A stretch of 64,000 nt of DNA from Collinsella sp. (GTDB lineage Bacteria > Actinomycetota > Coriobacteriia > Coriobacteriales > Coriobacteriaceae), in NCBI GenBank assembly GCA_031294825.1, contig JAUMPM010000055.1, positions 1 to 64,000 of the forward strand. The letters run 5' to 3'. The position numbers and the translations under genes were made by a program. Below are positions 12,516 to 20,793 of this stretch, piece by piece. Position 1 is the first letter of the stretch; each line of letters opens with the position of its first letter. The notes below the pieces were generated by a model, which was not told the DNA's origin, searched no databases, and was given only the letters and a program-made list of their open reading frames with translations.

Positions 12516-12539
12516 TCCCAGCGACAACTAAGCAAACGT

Positions 12540-12575
12540 GCCCGCCGCTCCGTCAAGGACGGCGGGCATTGCTTT
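12540..12575 (+). terminator. Terminator of the GH31 gene
   Basis: The stem GCCCGCCG/CGGCGGGC has a 12-nt loop and is followed by ATTGCTTTATTATTT, directly after the GH31 stop codon. Confidence 0.75.
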
Positions 12576-12582
12576 ATTATTT

Positions 12583-12709
12583 CAGCCAACGTACGTCATG
12601 GCAATATCCGGTAGGTCGCAGGGCGCTTCGCGGGCGGGCCAGGCTCTATCTGAACGACTTTGCGAAGCAACCGGAGTGAAGATAAAGCCTGGCCCGCCCG
12701 CGAAGCGCC
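12583..12709. repeat. Palindromic element E2 with conserved flank and loop core
   Basis: The 41-bp flank at 12583-12623 matches 5682-5722. Perfect 24-bp arms lie at 12622-12645 and 12686-12709 (core CGCTTCGCGGGCGGGCCAGG). The loop reads CTGAACGACTTTGC, GAA, GCAACCGGAGTGAAG, the same core as in E1. The arms of E1 and E2 are unrelated while the core is kept. Confidence 0.75.
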
Positions 12710-12804
12710 ACAGAGACCGCAGGGACGGGAGCAGCTATACTACTCTCAGTAGTTAAGGGTCGCGGATTCGCCGCGTCACCGCTCTCAACAGGAGGTCTTT
12801 GTTT

Positions 12805-13269
12805 ATGGCAGATCAGAAGCCGGTTGTCGGGATCATCATGGGCTCCAAGTCCGATCTGGGCGTTATGGAAGGTTGCACCGCCGAGCTCGAGGCACTGGGT
12901 GTGCCCTATGAGCTCGTGATTGCAAGTGCACACCGCACACCGGCGAAGGTCCATGAGTGGGCCTCGACCGCTGCCGGCCGCGGCATCAAGGTGATTATCG
13001 CTGCCGCCGGCAAGGCTGCTCACCTGGGCGGTGTCGTGGCTGCGTTTACGCCGCTGCCGGTCATCGGCGTGCCTATGAAGACGAGCGATCTGGGTGGTAT
13101 GGACTCGCTGCTGTCGATGGTGCAGATGCCTTCGGGCGTGCCCGTTGCCTGTGTGGCTATCAACGGTGCCAAGAACGCCGCCATCTACGCCACGCAGATC
13201 CTGGGCGCCTGCGACCCCGAGTATCGCAAGGTTATCGAGAAGATGAAGCAAGAGATGGCTGACGCCTAA
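12805..13269 (+). CDS. purE: N5-carboxyaminoimidazole ribonucleotide mutase (class I PurE)
   Basis: Converts N5-CAIR to CAIR in purine synthesis. The 154-aa product has the PurE signature: IIMGSKSDLGVM, ASAHRTPAKV (active-site His) and AAAGKAAHLGG. AGGAGG nine bases upstream selects the ATG at 12805 rather than the TTG two codons earlier. No purK partner is present nearby. The other purine genes purF, purM and purN lie 3-7 kb downstream, separated by unrelated genes. Confidence 0.96.
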   Translation: MADQKPVVGIIMGSKSDLGVMEGCTAELEALGVPYELVIASAHRTPAKVHEWASTAAGRGIKVIIAAAGKAAHLGGVVAAFTPLPVIGVPMKTSDLGGMDSLLSMVQMPSGVPVACVAINGAKNAAIYATQILGACDPEYRKVIEKMKQEMADA

Positions 13270-13305
13270 GCGCTCTGCCAGTCCATTTGCAGCATAAGGA
13301 GAGCC

Positions 13306-14304
13306 ATGTCCGACTATCAGGGAAAGCGTTTTTCGGCTTCTCGGATTCCCGATTCAGCCAAGTCGGGAGCAGCCCGCGCGCCGCAGCAGGATCGGACATC
13401 CTCTCCTCAGCAGCCGCGCGCACCGCGCCCCGTGACGCCGGCGAAGCATCGCCGTCAGGATACGCCTGCTGCATATCGCCCTTCGTCATACAGTACGGCC
13501 AAGAAGTCACCTCGCTCTTCGGCGCATGCCGCGCCATCGAGCTATACCGAGCCGCCGCGCAAAAAGCGCCGCTCCGTCATTCCCATTCTGCTCATCATCA
13601 TCGGCATTGGCCTGATCGTTGCTGCGGCCGCCATCTTTATCAACGCACGGATTGGCTACAAGCAGGCGAGCGAGTCATATCAAAAAATCGAAAAGCAATA
13701 TGTGAGCGACAAGGACGCCAGCGGCGTGCCGGTTATCGACTTCAATGCGCTTGCCCAGACAAATCCCGAGGTTGTGGGTTGGATTTACGCACCCGGCACC
13801 AACATCAACTACCCCGTGGTGCAGACCAACAACAACTCCAAGTACCTCAACACGCTGTTTGACGGTACCGCCAATGCCTCGGGAGCCATCTTCTTGGATA
13901 GCGACGACACCGCGCCGGGCATGGTGGATCAGCAGACCACGATTTACGGTCATCACATGAACGACGGCTCGATGTTTAACGTGATTTCGGATACGACCGA
14001 TCAGGCGACGTTCGGCAGCATGGAATACGTGTACTACATCACGCGCGATGCGACGTATAAGTTGCGCCCGCTGGCGACCAAGGTAGTCGAGGACACGTAT
14101 GCCAAGGCGCGCACGCCCAACTTTGAAGGCGACGACGGACTGAAGAATTACCTGTCCGAGATGCTCGACGGTGCTTCTGCCGTGGCGAGTGACGCCACCG
14201 ATCGTGCCGCTTCGGCAACCAAGGTCGTAACGCTTGTGACCTGCCGTTCGCTGTCATTTAGCAATACGCGCGCAGTCATGGTGCTCACGCCAGTCGAGGA
14301 ATAA
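13306..14304 (+). CDS. Class B sortase
   Basis: A membrane transpeptidase that attaches LPXTG-type proteins to peptidoglycan or assembles pili. The 332-aa product has a disordered Pro/Ser/Arg-rich cytoplasmic segment (1-87), one membrane helix (about 90-112) and the sortase barrel. Catalytic features are YGHHM (His216/217), TLVTCR (Cys313) and the late Arg322. The order H, C, R and the GHHMNDGSMF sequence fit SrtB-like enzymes. The ATG follows AAGGAGA, 36 bp after purE. Plausible substrates in the window are the GH31 protein (IPNTGD) and the adhesin at 54114 (LPTTG); this pairing is inferred. Confidence 0.9.
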   Translation: MSDYQGKRFSASRIPDSAKSGAARAPQQDRTSSPQQPRAPRPVTPAKHRRQDTPAAYRPSSYSTAKKSPRSSAHAAPSSYTEPPRKKRRSVIPILLIIIGIGLIVAAAAIFINARIGYKQASESYQKIEKQYVSDKDASGVPVIDFNALAQTNPEVVGWIYAPGTNINYPVVQTNNNSKYLNTLFDGTANASGAIFLDSDDTAPGMVDQQTTIYGHHMNDGSMFNVISDTTDQATFGSMEYVYYITRDATYKLRPLATKVVEDTYAKARTPNFEGDDGLKNYLSEMLDGASAVASDATDRAASATKVVTLVTCRSLSFSNTRAVMVLTPVEE

Positions 14305-14358
14305 AGTATCCGGGAGCCCCGTCCCAAATTAGCTACTCTACGACGGTAAAAAGGAGAA

Positions 14359-14778
14359 ATGATGCTTGAAAGCGGCAAATCGATGCCTTCGGTTGATGCC
14401 TGGCTGCGCGAAGCCAAGGCCGATGTTTCGGCGGCTGATTGTGGGATGTACCTGACACACAATGGCGTGGTGCGTGCGACGCCTAAGTCCGAGGTGCGTG
14501 GGGTCGAGACAGATGGTGTGGCGCCTGGACATAAGGTGGGCGGCATGGTGTTTGGCTTCGATGCCGAAAAGGTGCAGGCTGCTATCGAGGCAACGCGCGC
14601 GATGCCGGGTATCGGCTATGTGCGCGTGTGGCTGGCGAGCGGTGAGCTTACCGTGGGCGACGACATCATGCTCGTACTCATTGGCGGAGACATTCGCCCA
14701 CATGTGGTCGATGCGCTGCAGACGCTCGTTGGCACCATCAAGAATGAGTGCGTGAGCGAGGTCGAGCGCGAGGCGTAG
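14359..14778 (+). CDS. MoaE-like protein, probably not a functional MPT synthase
   Basis: The 139-aa product resembles the large subunit of molybdopterin synthase in its layout, notably IGYVRVWLASGELTVGDDIMLVLIGGD followed by a helix in the place of MoaE's conserved helix. The lysines of the MoaE C-terminal WKKE-type active site are not present; the segment here reads TIKNECVSEVE. No moaA, moaC or moaD is seen in the window. The ATG follows AAAAAGGAG. It could be a repurposed MoaE-fold protein; confidence in the family is moderate. Confidence 0.55.
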   Translation: MMLESGKSMPSVDAWLREAKADVSAADCGMYLTHNGVVRATPKSEVRGVETDGVAPGHKVGGMVFGFDAEKVQAAIEATRAMPGIGYVRVWLASGELTVGDDIMLVLIGGDIRPHVVDALQTLVGTIKNECVSEVEREA

Positions 14779-14808
14779 GGGCTTGTGTCGATAGAAGGGT
14801 CGTTTATA

Positions 14809-14846
14809 AAAATGCCCGCCGGTACGTGTGATACCGGCGGGCATTT
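14809..14846. terminator. Bidirectional terminator between convergent genes
   Basis: The perfect stem AAAATGCCCGCCGGTA/TACCGGCGGGCATTTT with a 7-nt loop is flanked by A- and T-rich ends on both sides. It serves the MoaE-like gene (plus strand) and the CmpB-like gene (minus strand). Confidence 0.9.
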
Positions 14847-14868
14847 TGCGTTTTGGGCGCGGTGGGCG

Positions 14869-16098
14869 CTACACGCGCGTCGCATCCTTGGGGCTCATGG
14901 TCATGCTCTGGAAGCGGTTCTCCATGTAGTCGTTATCGAAATACTTGCCATAGAACTGCGCGACGGGAATATCTGGCTCCGTGCCGTTGACGCGCTGGTA
15001 CCAGTAGTCGAGTGACTGCAGCGTCATGACGCCGTCGACCAGCATAATGACGGTAAAGATGACGGTAGCCGAGTAGCGACTCTTCCACGGAATCATGTTG
15101 ATGAGCTTGAGCAGCCTCGGCAGCAGCAGCTTGATCCAGATAAGGCCACCCAGGCCCCACAGGCAGGCAAAGCCCGTGCAGGTGCGTCCACCCGTAAGGA
15201 CGGCGAGTGGGTCGGGCATGCCGAACAGCTTCATGTGCGAGTAGCTCCACGAGACCACGCCAAATGAGGTCTGCATAAACCAGCCCACGAACACCTCAAA
15301 GCTCGCGCCGAGCACAGCACTTACCAGGAAAATGATGATGGGGTTCTTTTTATAGAAGCGGTTGAGCACCATGGTCATGAGTACGGCGCCAAAGCCGTAG
15401 ATGGGGCTAAAGGGACCAAACAGCATGCCGGCGCGGTCCTGGTAGACGCCTGGGTCGTCGACCGTCATGTGCCAGATGTCCTCGGCGATCAGGCCGAGCA
15501 CGCAGCAGACGAGGAACACCCAGAACAGGTTGAAGTAGTTGAGCTTGATGTAGCCCTCGCCGGTTTCATCGCGGCCGAGCATGCCCTCGGCGGCGGCGTC
15601 GCGGTCGAGCATCTCCTGCAGGCGGCGCTGCAGTTCGCGCTCCTGGCGCAGCGTGGGGTCGACGGTGGCCGAAAGCGCGATGAGGATACTGAGCTGAATC
15701 GCGGGACGAAGCAAGAAGAGCCCGATACCCTGGAGCATCACGTCGACCAAAAGCTCGACGACGGTGAATGCAATAAGGATGTAGGACAGGCGGGCGGCGT
15801 TGCGGCGCTGGTTTTTGATAAGGTCCAGGCCAAAGATGATCAGGATGACGGCACTTGCCGCAGAGAGCATGATGCCGGCGACGATGAGTCCAACCGAGAC
15901 CAGCATATTGTCGCCGAGCTTGGCGGCGGCGTTGCCGTTAATGAGCGCGGTGATGACCTGCCACATAAAGGCGGCGACCGACGGGAGCGTGCCCACGCCG
16001 GACAGGATGCACAGGACGGCGTACACCTTAATGATGAGGGGAATCTTCTTGACCTCCGTGGCGCTGGGGACGCTGGGGTCGAGTTCGTTTCGATCCAT
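14869..16098 (-). CDS. CmpB-like (putative ABC transporter type IV) membrane protein
   Basis: A 409-aa multi-pass membrane protein. The N-terminal about 150 residues hold four or five helices, followed by a charged segment rich in Glu/Arg (about 155-190). The C-terminal half matches the CmpB/type IV family: a helix ending in AEDIWHM, then DRAGMLFGPFSPIYGFGAVL and a helical bundle. The function of this family is not established. GAAAGG precedes the ATG. It is a single-gene unit, divergent from purF and convergent with the MoaE-like gene. Confidence 0.7.
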   Translation of the reverse strand: MDRNELDPSVPSATEVKKIPLIIKVYAVLCILSGVGTLPSVAAFMWQVITALINGNAAAKLGDNMLVSVGLIVAGIMLSAASAVILIIFGLDLIKNQRRNAARLSYILIAFTVVELLVDVMLQGIGLFLLRPAIQLSILIALSATVDPTLRQERELQRRLQEMLDRDAAAEGMLGRDETGEGYIKLNYFNLFWVFLVCCVLGLIAEDIWHMTVDDPGVYQDRAGMLFGPFSPIYGFGAVLMTMVLNRFYKKNPIIIFLVSAVLGASFEVFVGWFMQTSFGVVSWSYSHMKLFGMPDPLAVLTGGRTCTGFACLWGLGGLIWIKLLLPRLLKLINMIPWKSRYSATVIFTVIMLVDGVMTLQSLDYWYQRVNGTEPDIPVAQFYGKYFDNDYMENRFQSMTMSPKDATRV

Positions 16099-16336
16099 AC
16101 AGAACCTTTCTCGCTTTGTCCTAAGTTACTAGGATACGCCGCCGACCTGCCAAAAGACAGGACGAACGTCCCAAATGCAACTTTGTGATCCCCAATGGTG
16201 GACGCGGCGGCCATCTGGGGGCGTGGGCGCTTGCACTGGACAGACCAATAAAATGTTTGGCCGCAAAACGGATTATTAGCTCGGTGGGCTTTTAAAAAGC
16301 GCTGCTCATGCGCGGGGGAGCGCGTCGCGCCGTGCG

Positions 16337-16342
16337 TATAAT
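16337..16342 (+). promoter_or_regulatory. Candidate -10 element of purF
   Basis: TATAAT is a perfect -10 hexamer 42 bases before the purF ATG. No good -35 hexamer lies 16-18 bases upstream. The rest of the 285-bp divergent spacer 16099-16383 holds no gene and no purine riboswitch that I can recognise. Confidence 0.4.
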
Positions 16343-16383
16343 AAGGCGGGTAACGCCAAAATACGAGGCTCTGAGGGGATGCC

Positions 16384-18054
16384 ATGTCTCAAGAAACCAT
16401 CCGCGCGGCCGAGCGTGCCGCGGGACAGGTGAACGCCATGTCGACGTATGATCCGGACTCTGACCAGCTGCATGAGGAATGCGGCGTTTTTGGTGTCTGG
16501 GCGCCCGATCGCGACGTGGCTCGACTGACGTACTTTGGCCTGCGTGCGCTGCAGCACCGTGGCCAAGAATCGGCGGGAATCGCTGTTGGTGACGGCGGTA
16601 CGGTTATGGTCCGCAAGGATTTGGGCCTGCTCGACCGCGTGTTCTCCAATGCCGACTTGTCGACGCTCTCCGGTCAGCTGGCCGTGGGTCATGTGCGCTA
16701 CGGCACCGCCGGCGCCAAGAGTTGGGAAGCCTCTCAGCCGCACCTCTCTACCATCAATAGCGTCATTATCGCGCTCGCGCACAACGGCACCCTCGTCAAC
16801 ACCGACGAGCTGCGCCGCCAGCTGATCGAGCTGGGCGTGCCGTTCCTCTCCAACTCGGATTCCGAGGTCGCGACCAAACTCATCGGCTACTTTACTCAGC
16901 GTACGGGCCATCTGCGCGAGGGCATTCGCAAGACCATGGAGCTCGTGCGCGGCGGCTACGCCATGACGCTCATCAACGAGCAGGCGCTCTACGCATTCCG
17001 CGATCCGCACGGCATTCGCCCGCTCGTGCTGGGCAAGCTGGTGGACGAGGGCCTGGACCAGGCCGATGCCGCATCCGTTTCGCAGCTGCCGTCGCAGGAC
17101 GGTGCCGCGACGGTCGACGCCACCACCCATGTCACCCGCGCCGGCGGCTGGGTCGTCGCCTCCGAGACTTGCGCACTCGATATTGTGGGCGCCGAGTACG
17201 TCCGCGACGTCCGTCCCGGTGAGATTTTGCGCATCAGCGCCGAGGGCCTTGTGTCCGAGCAGGGCGTACCTGCCGCCGAAGAGCCTGCTAACTGCATCTT
17301 TGAGCAGGTCTACTTCGCTCGCCCCGATTCCATCATGAACGGCAAGAGCGTCTACGCCTGCCGTTATGACATGGGTCGTCAGCTGGCACATGAGGAGCCC
17401 GTCGAGGCCGACCTGGTCATCGGCGTGCCCGACTCCGGTCTGCCGCCCGCGGAGGGATATTCGCACGAGAGCGGCATTCCCTTTGGCGAGGGCCTCATCA
17501 AGAACCGCTACGTGGGCCGTACGTTTATCGAGCCCACGCAGGAGCTGCGCGCCATGGGCGTGCGTATGAAGCTCAACCCGCTGCGCGACAACATCGAGGG
17601 CAAGCGCCTGGTCGTCATCGACGACTCCATCGTCCGCGGCACCACCATGGTGCAGCTCGTCAAGATGCTGCGCAACGCCGGCGCCAAGGAGATTCACATT
17701 CGCATCAACTCGCCCGAGGTCATCTGGCCGTGCTTCTACGGCATCGATACCGACGTGCAGTCGCAGCTCATCAGCGCCAACAAGACGGTCGACGAGATTT
17801 GCGAGTATATCGGCGCCGATTCGCTAGCCTTCCTTTCGGTCGAGGGCCTGCTGAAGGTCATGCCCAAGGGCGGTTACTGCGATGCGTGCTTTACCGGACG
17901 CTACCCCGTGGCGATTCCCGAGAGCTTTGGCCGCGACAAGTTCATGGAGGGCTTTAAGCCCCGCAACCTGGATAAGCCGCTGCACTTTGACGACGACGCC
18001 GTGGTCGAGAAATACGACGACCGCAGTTGGGAAGAGGAGCACGGCGAGGCCTAA
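16384..18054 (+). CDS. purF: Amidophosphoribosyltransferase
   Basis: Catalyses the first committed step of purine synthesis (PRPP plus glutamine to phosphoribosylamine). The 556-aa product has an Ntn-hydrolase glutaminase domain starting at the conserved Cys of EECGVFGVWAPD after a propeptide of about 36 residues that must be removed. The phosphoribosyltransferase domain carries LVVIDDSIVRGTTM. Cysteines near the end (WPCFYGIDT, YCDACFTG) resemble the [4Fe-4S] ligands of the Bacillus-type enzyme. The glutaminase domain has a 35-residue Ala/Asp/Thr-rich insert near residues 222-256. ATG 16438 is an alternative start. The stop codon TAA is the first triplet of a repeat hairpin. Confidence 0.96.
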   Translation: MSQETIRAAERAAGQVNAMSTYDPDSDQLHEECGVFGVWAPDRDVARLTYFGLRALQHRGQESAGIAVGDGGTVMVRKDLGLLDRVFSNADLSTLSGQLAVGHVRYGTAGAKSWEASQPHLSTINSVIIALAHNGTLVNTDELRRQLIELGVPFLSNSDSEVATKLIGYFTQRTGHLREGIRKTMELVRGGYAMTLINEQALYAFRDPHGIRPLVLGKLVDEGLDQADAASVSQLPSQDGAATVDATTHVTRAGGWVVASETCALDIVGAEYVRDVRPGEILRISAEGLVSEQGVPAAEEPANCIFEQVYFARPDSIMNGKSVYACRYDMGRQLAHEEPVEADLVIGVPDSGLPPAEGYSHESGIPFGEGLIKNRYVGRTFIEPTQELRAMGVRMKLNPLRDNIEGKRLVVIDDSIVRGTTMVQLVKMLRNAGAKEIHIRINSPEVIWPCFYGIDTDVQSQLISANKTVDEICEYIGADSLAFLSVEGLLKVMPKGGYCDACFTGRYPVAIPESFGRDKFMEGFKPRNLDKPLHFDDDAVVEKYDDRSWEEEHGEA

Positions 18055-18094
18055 AACCTGCCATGTGGGGACAGGTTTATTTTGGTAGGTTTTA
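18052..18094. repeat. GGGGACAG-type palindrome overlapping the purF stop codon
   Basis: TAAAACCTGCCA (18052-18063) pairs with TGGTAGGTTTTA (18083-18094), around GGGGACAGGTTTATTT. The first three bases are the purF stop codon. Close copies lie at 29470-29507 and 29631-29672; the latter likewise supplies the pth stop codon. Confidence 0.8.
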
Positions 18095-18211
18095 CCTGCT
18101 GTTTTGTTGATATGACGGCGCGTGCTGTTATGGCACGCGCCGAAATGAACGCAACTATGAGCACCGTTTGGCGCCCGCGCGGCGCCACGGTAGTGGGAGA
18201 GGAAGGCTCAG

Positions 18212-19315
18212 ATGAGCGACAGCAAGCATGTGACGTACGAGGACGCCGGCGTCGATACCGCCGAGGGCGGCCGCGCCGTCGACGCTATTAAGCAGATGGT
18301 CAAGGACACCAACCGCCCCGAGGTTATCGGCGGCATCGGTGGCTTTGGTGGCCTGTTCTCGGCCGCCGCGCTCAAGGATATGGAAGACCCGATCCTGATC
18401 AGCGGCACCGACGGCGTGGGTACCAAGCTCGTGCTCGCCCAGATTATGGATCGTCACGAGACGGTGGGTCAGGACCTGGTCGCCATGTGCGTCAATGACA
18501 TTTTGGCTTCGGGCGCCGAGCCGCTGTTCTTCCTGGACTACGTCGCCATCGGCCACATTGAGGCCGAGCACATGGCAAAGATCATCAAGGGCGTGGCCGA
18601 CGGCTGCAAGCTCGCGGGCTGCGCGCTCGTGGGCGGCGAGATGGCCGAGCATCCGGGCGTCATGGCCCCGGCCGACTACGACCTCGCCGGCTTTACCGTG
18701 GGCGTCGTCGACCGTCCCAAGATGCTCGACCCCGCGAACGTTCGCCCCGGCGATGTGATCCTGGGCCTGCCCTCCACCGGCGTGCACTCCAACGGCTACT
18801 CGCTCGTGCGCAAAGTCATCGGTGTCGACGGCATCAAGCCGGGCACACCCGAGGCTGCCGCTAAGGCCGAGGAGCTAAGCCGTCCGCTCGAGGAGCTCGG
18901 CGGCGCTTCGCTGGCCGACGCCCTGCTGGCCCCCACGCGCATTTATGTGAAGCCGATTCTGGAGCTGCTCCGCGGTGGCGCCAACGTTCATGCCATTGCC
19001 CACATCACCGGCGGCGGCATTACCGAGAACCTCAACCGCGCGCTCGCCGACGACGTCGATGCCGTGGTCACCCGCAACGGCGCCGAGATGGGCTGGGATG
19101 TTCCGCCCGTCATCACCTACGTGTCGCGTCAGGCCGAGCTCGCGCCCAACGAGGCATGCAAGACCTTCAACATGGGCGTCGGCCTGTGCCTGATCGTCGC
19201 CCCCGAGGACGAGGCTGCCGTGACCGAGGCTCTGGTCGCGCTGGGCGAGAAGCCGTTCCGCGTGGGCGAGTGCGTCGAGGGTTCCGGTAAGGTCGTGTAC
19301 TCCGATGAGCGCTAA
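18212..19315 (+). CDS. purM: Phosphoribosylformylglycinamidine cyclo-ligase
   Basis: Closes the imidazole ring (FGAM to AIR, ATP-dependent). The 367-aa product has family length and the AIRS signatures: IGGIGGFGGLFS, ISGTDGVGTKL, MCVNDILASGAEPLFFLDY and GEMAEHPGVM. The C-terminal half has ITGGGITENLNRAL. AGGAAGG precedes the ATG. The 3' end overlaps purN by 11 bases, so translation is probably coupled. Confidence 0.96.
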   Translation: MSDSKHVTYEDAGVDTAEGGRAVDAIKQMVKDTNRPEVIGGIGGFGGLFSAAALKDMEDPILISGTDGVGTKLVLAQIMDRHETVGQDLVAMCVNDILASGAEPLFFLDYVAIGHIEAEHMAKIIKGVADGCKLAGCALVGGEMAEHPGVMAPADYDLAGFTVGVVDRPKMLDPANVRPGDVILGLPSTGVHSNGYSLVRKVIGVDGIKPGTPEAAAKAEELSRPLEELGGASLADALLAPTRIYVKPILELLRGGANVHAIAHITGGGITENLNRALADDVDAVVTRNGAEMGWDVPPVITYVSRQAELAPNEACKTFNMGVGLCLIVAPEDEAAVTEALVALGEKPFRVGECVEGSGKVVYSDER

Positions 19316-20006
19316 CGAGCAGATGGCTGCTGCCGAGGGCCTGGGCTTTATGCCCTACACCCGTCCGACCGGCACCGATACGGCCGAGCCGCTCAAGATC
19401 GGCGTGCTTATCAGCGGTTCTGGCACCAACCTGCAGGCGCTGATCGATTTGATCGCCGCCGGCAAGCTCAACGCTTCGATTGAGCTTGTGGTGTCGAGCC
19501 GTCCTTCGGCTAAGGGTTTGCAGCGCGCCGAGCGTGCGGGCATCCAGACGCTCACACTGTCCAAGGATGTCTATGCCGACCCTATTGCCGCCGACGAGAT
19601 CATCGCGCACGAGCTTCTCGAGCGCGGCTGCGAGTATGTGGTCATGGCCGGCTACATGCGCATGGTGCACACGCCGCTGCTGGCGGCGTTTCCCAACCGC
19701 GTGGTCAACTTGCATCCGGCGCTGCTGCCGAGCTTTACCGGTGCGCATGCGATTGACGACGCCTTTGCGCGCGGCGTCAAGGTAACTGGCGTGACCGTGC
19801 ATTTTGCCAACGAGATCTACGACAACGGTCCCATCATCGCCCAGCGCGCGCTGGCTGTTGAGGAGGGCTGGGACGTCGACACGCTCGAGGAGCACATCCA
19901 CGCGATTGAGCACGTGCTGTATCCCGAGGTCGTGCAGATGCTCGCCGACGGCCGCGTCCACGTGCTGGAGAGCGGCAAGGTTGCAATTGACGCGCCTCGC
20001 GGCTAG
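19305..20006 (+). CDS. purN: Phosphoribosylglycinamide formyltransferase
   Basis: Transfers a formyl group from 10-formyl-THF to GAR. The 233-aa product includes a leader of about 28 residues before the usual IGVLISGSGTNLQAL. The catalytic block NLHPALLPSF (Asn, His) and the downstream Asp in NEIYDNGPIIAQ are intact. The start ATG lies inside the purM 3' end (ATGAGCGCTAA), giving an 11-base overlap. A start closer to the conserved core is possible, but none has a better ribosome site. Confidence 0.95.
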   Translation: MSANEQMAAAEGLGFMPYTRPTGTDTAEPLKIGVLISGSGTNLQALIDLIAAGKLNASIELVVSSRPSAKGLQRAERAGIQTLTLSKDVYADPIAADEIIAHELLERGCEYVVMAGYMRMVHTPLLAAFPNRVVNLHPALLPSFTGAHAIDDAFARGVKVTGVTVHFANEIYDNGPIIAQRALAVEEGWDVDTLEEHIHAIEHVLYPEVVQMLADGRVHVLESGKVAIDAPRG

Positions 20007-20035
20007 CGGCGCACAGTACAATTTAGCCGAGTAGT

Positions 20036-20078
20036 CAGGGTGGTCATTGGCGCCAAGGCGCGCGTGGCCACCTTTTGT
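20036..20078 (+). terminator. Terminator after purN
   Basis: GGGTGGTCA pairs with TGGCCACC around a GC-rich loop, followed by TTTTGTTTTGG. Confidence 0.7.
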
Positions 20079-20158
20079 TTTGGGTAGTCATCGGGAACGG
20101 TCTTTAACGACTGGTCATTCAAGAACGTCGCAGGTGACTAGGTGAGAGAGGTGAGCGC

Positions 20159-20623
20159 ATGGCGGATAACGAAGCGCTGTTTACGCCTGAGTTGGTGTTT
20201 TTTGATTGGGAGTGTGCGACGCCGGATGAGGTGTTCGCGCGGCTTGAGGGCGAGCTTGCACCACATGGCTACATTGCATCCGGTTGGCTCGATGCCGTCC
20301 GCACGCGCGAGGATGCCTATCCCACGGGTCTCGCTATGCCGGCGGCAAACATTGCCATTCCGCATACCGATCCGGGGTTTGTGGCCAAGCCCTATATCGC
20401 GGTGGTGAAGCCCGCCGCGCCCGTGACATTTAACGCTATGGCTGGCATGGGCGCTCCGGTGCCGGCGCAGATCGTCATCAATCTGGGCATCGCCGAGCCG
20501 GGCGGCCAGGTCGAGGCCCTGCAGGCACTCATGAACATCTTTATGGGCGCCGATGCCGCAGCCGACGTGCTCGGCCAGACCACGCCCCAGGGCATGGTCG
20601 ACGCCATCCGCCGCCACTTCTAA
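20159..20623 (+). CDS. Orphan PTS EIIA component (fructose/galactitol type)
   Basis: The 154-aa product has the PTS EIIA type 2 fold. The phosphorylatable His69 lies in NIAIPHTDP. The N-terminal segment GWLDAVRTREDAYPTGLAMP and the C-terminal helices follow the GatA/FruA pattern. No EIIB or EIIC gene is adjacent, so the protein either serves a permease encoded elsewhere or has a regulatory role, as lone EIIA proteins often do. It stands alone between the purN terminator and repeat sequence. Confidence 0.85.
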   Translation: MADNEALFTPELVFFDWECATPDEVFARLEGELAPHGYIASGWLDAVRTREDAYPTGLAMPAANIAIPHTDPGFVAKPYIAVVKPAAPVTFNAMAGMGAPVPAQIVINLGIAEPGGQVEALQALMNIFMGADAAADVLGQTTPQGMVDAIRRHF

Positions 20624-20638
20624 GGTGGGGCTGAGTCG

Positions 20639-20726
20639 GCACTTGGGGACTGTCCCTAACTGCCGGCTGCCAGAGCTGTCCCCTTTGCACCAAAATGGTG
20701 CAGATTAATCTGTCCCCAATGCACCA
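20639..20726. repeat. Cluster of GGGGACAG palindromes
   Basis: GGCACTTGGGGACTGTCCCTAA is followed by AGCTGTCCCC, then the palindrome GCACCAAAATGGTGC, and then GATTAATCTGTCCCCAATGC. It fills the gap between the EIIA gene and prsA. The same GGGGACAG core occurs at 18052, 22591, 26603, 26952, 29470 and 29631. Confidence 0.65.
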
Positions 20727-20793
20727 AGCGTGCCGCGGGGGCTGCGTTGTGACACAATGGCGTTTGTTCGATTCGTTATGCGAAAGGCCAACT

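Noticed and set aside
12538..12756. 72-codon ORF after the GH31 gene
   Set aside because: It starts within the terminator and is made of palindromic element E2.
16099..16383. Purine riboswitch upstream of purF
   Set aside because: No conserved three-way-junction features could be recognised; only a candidate -10 element is seen.
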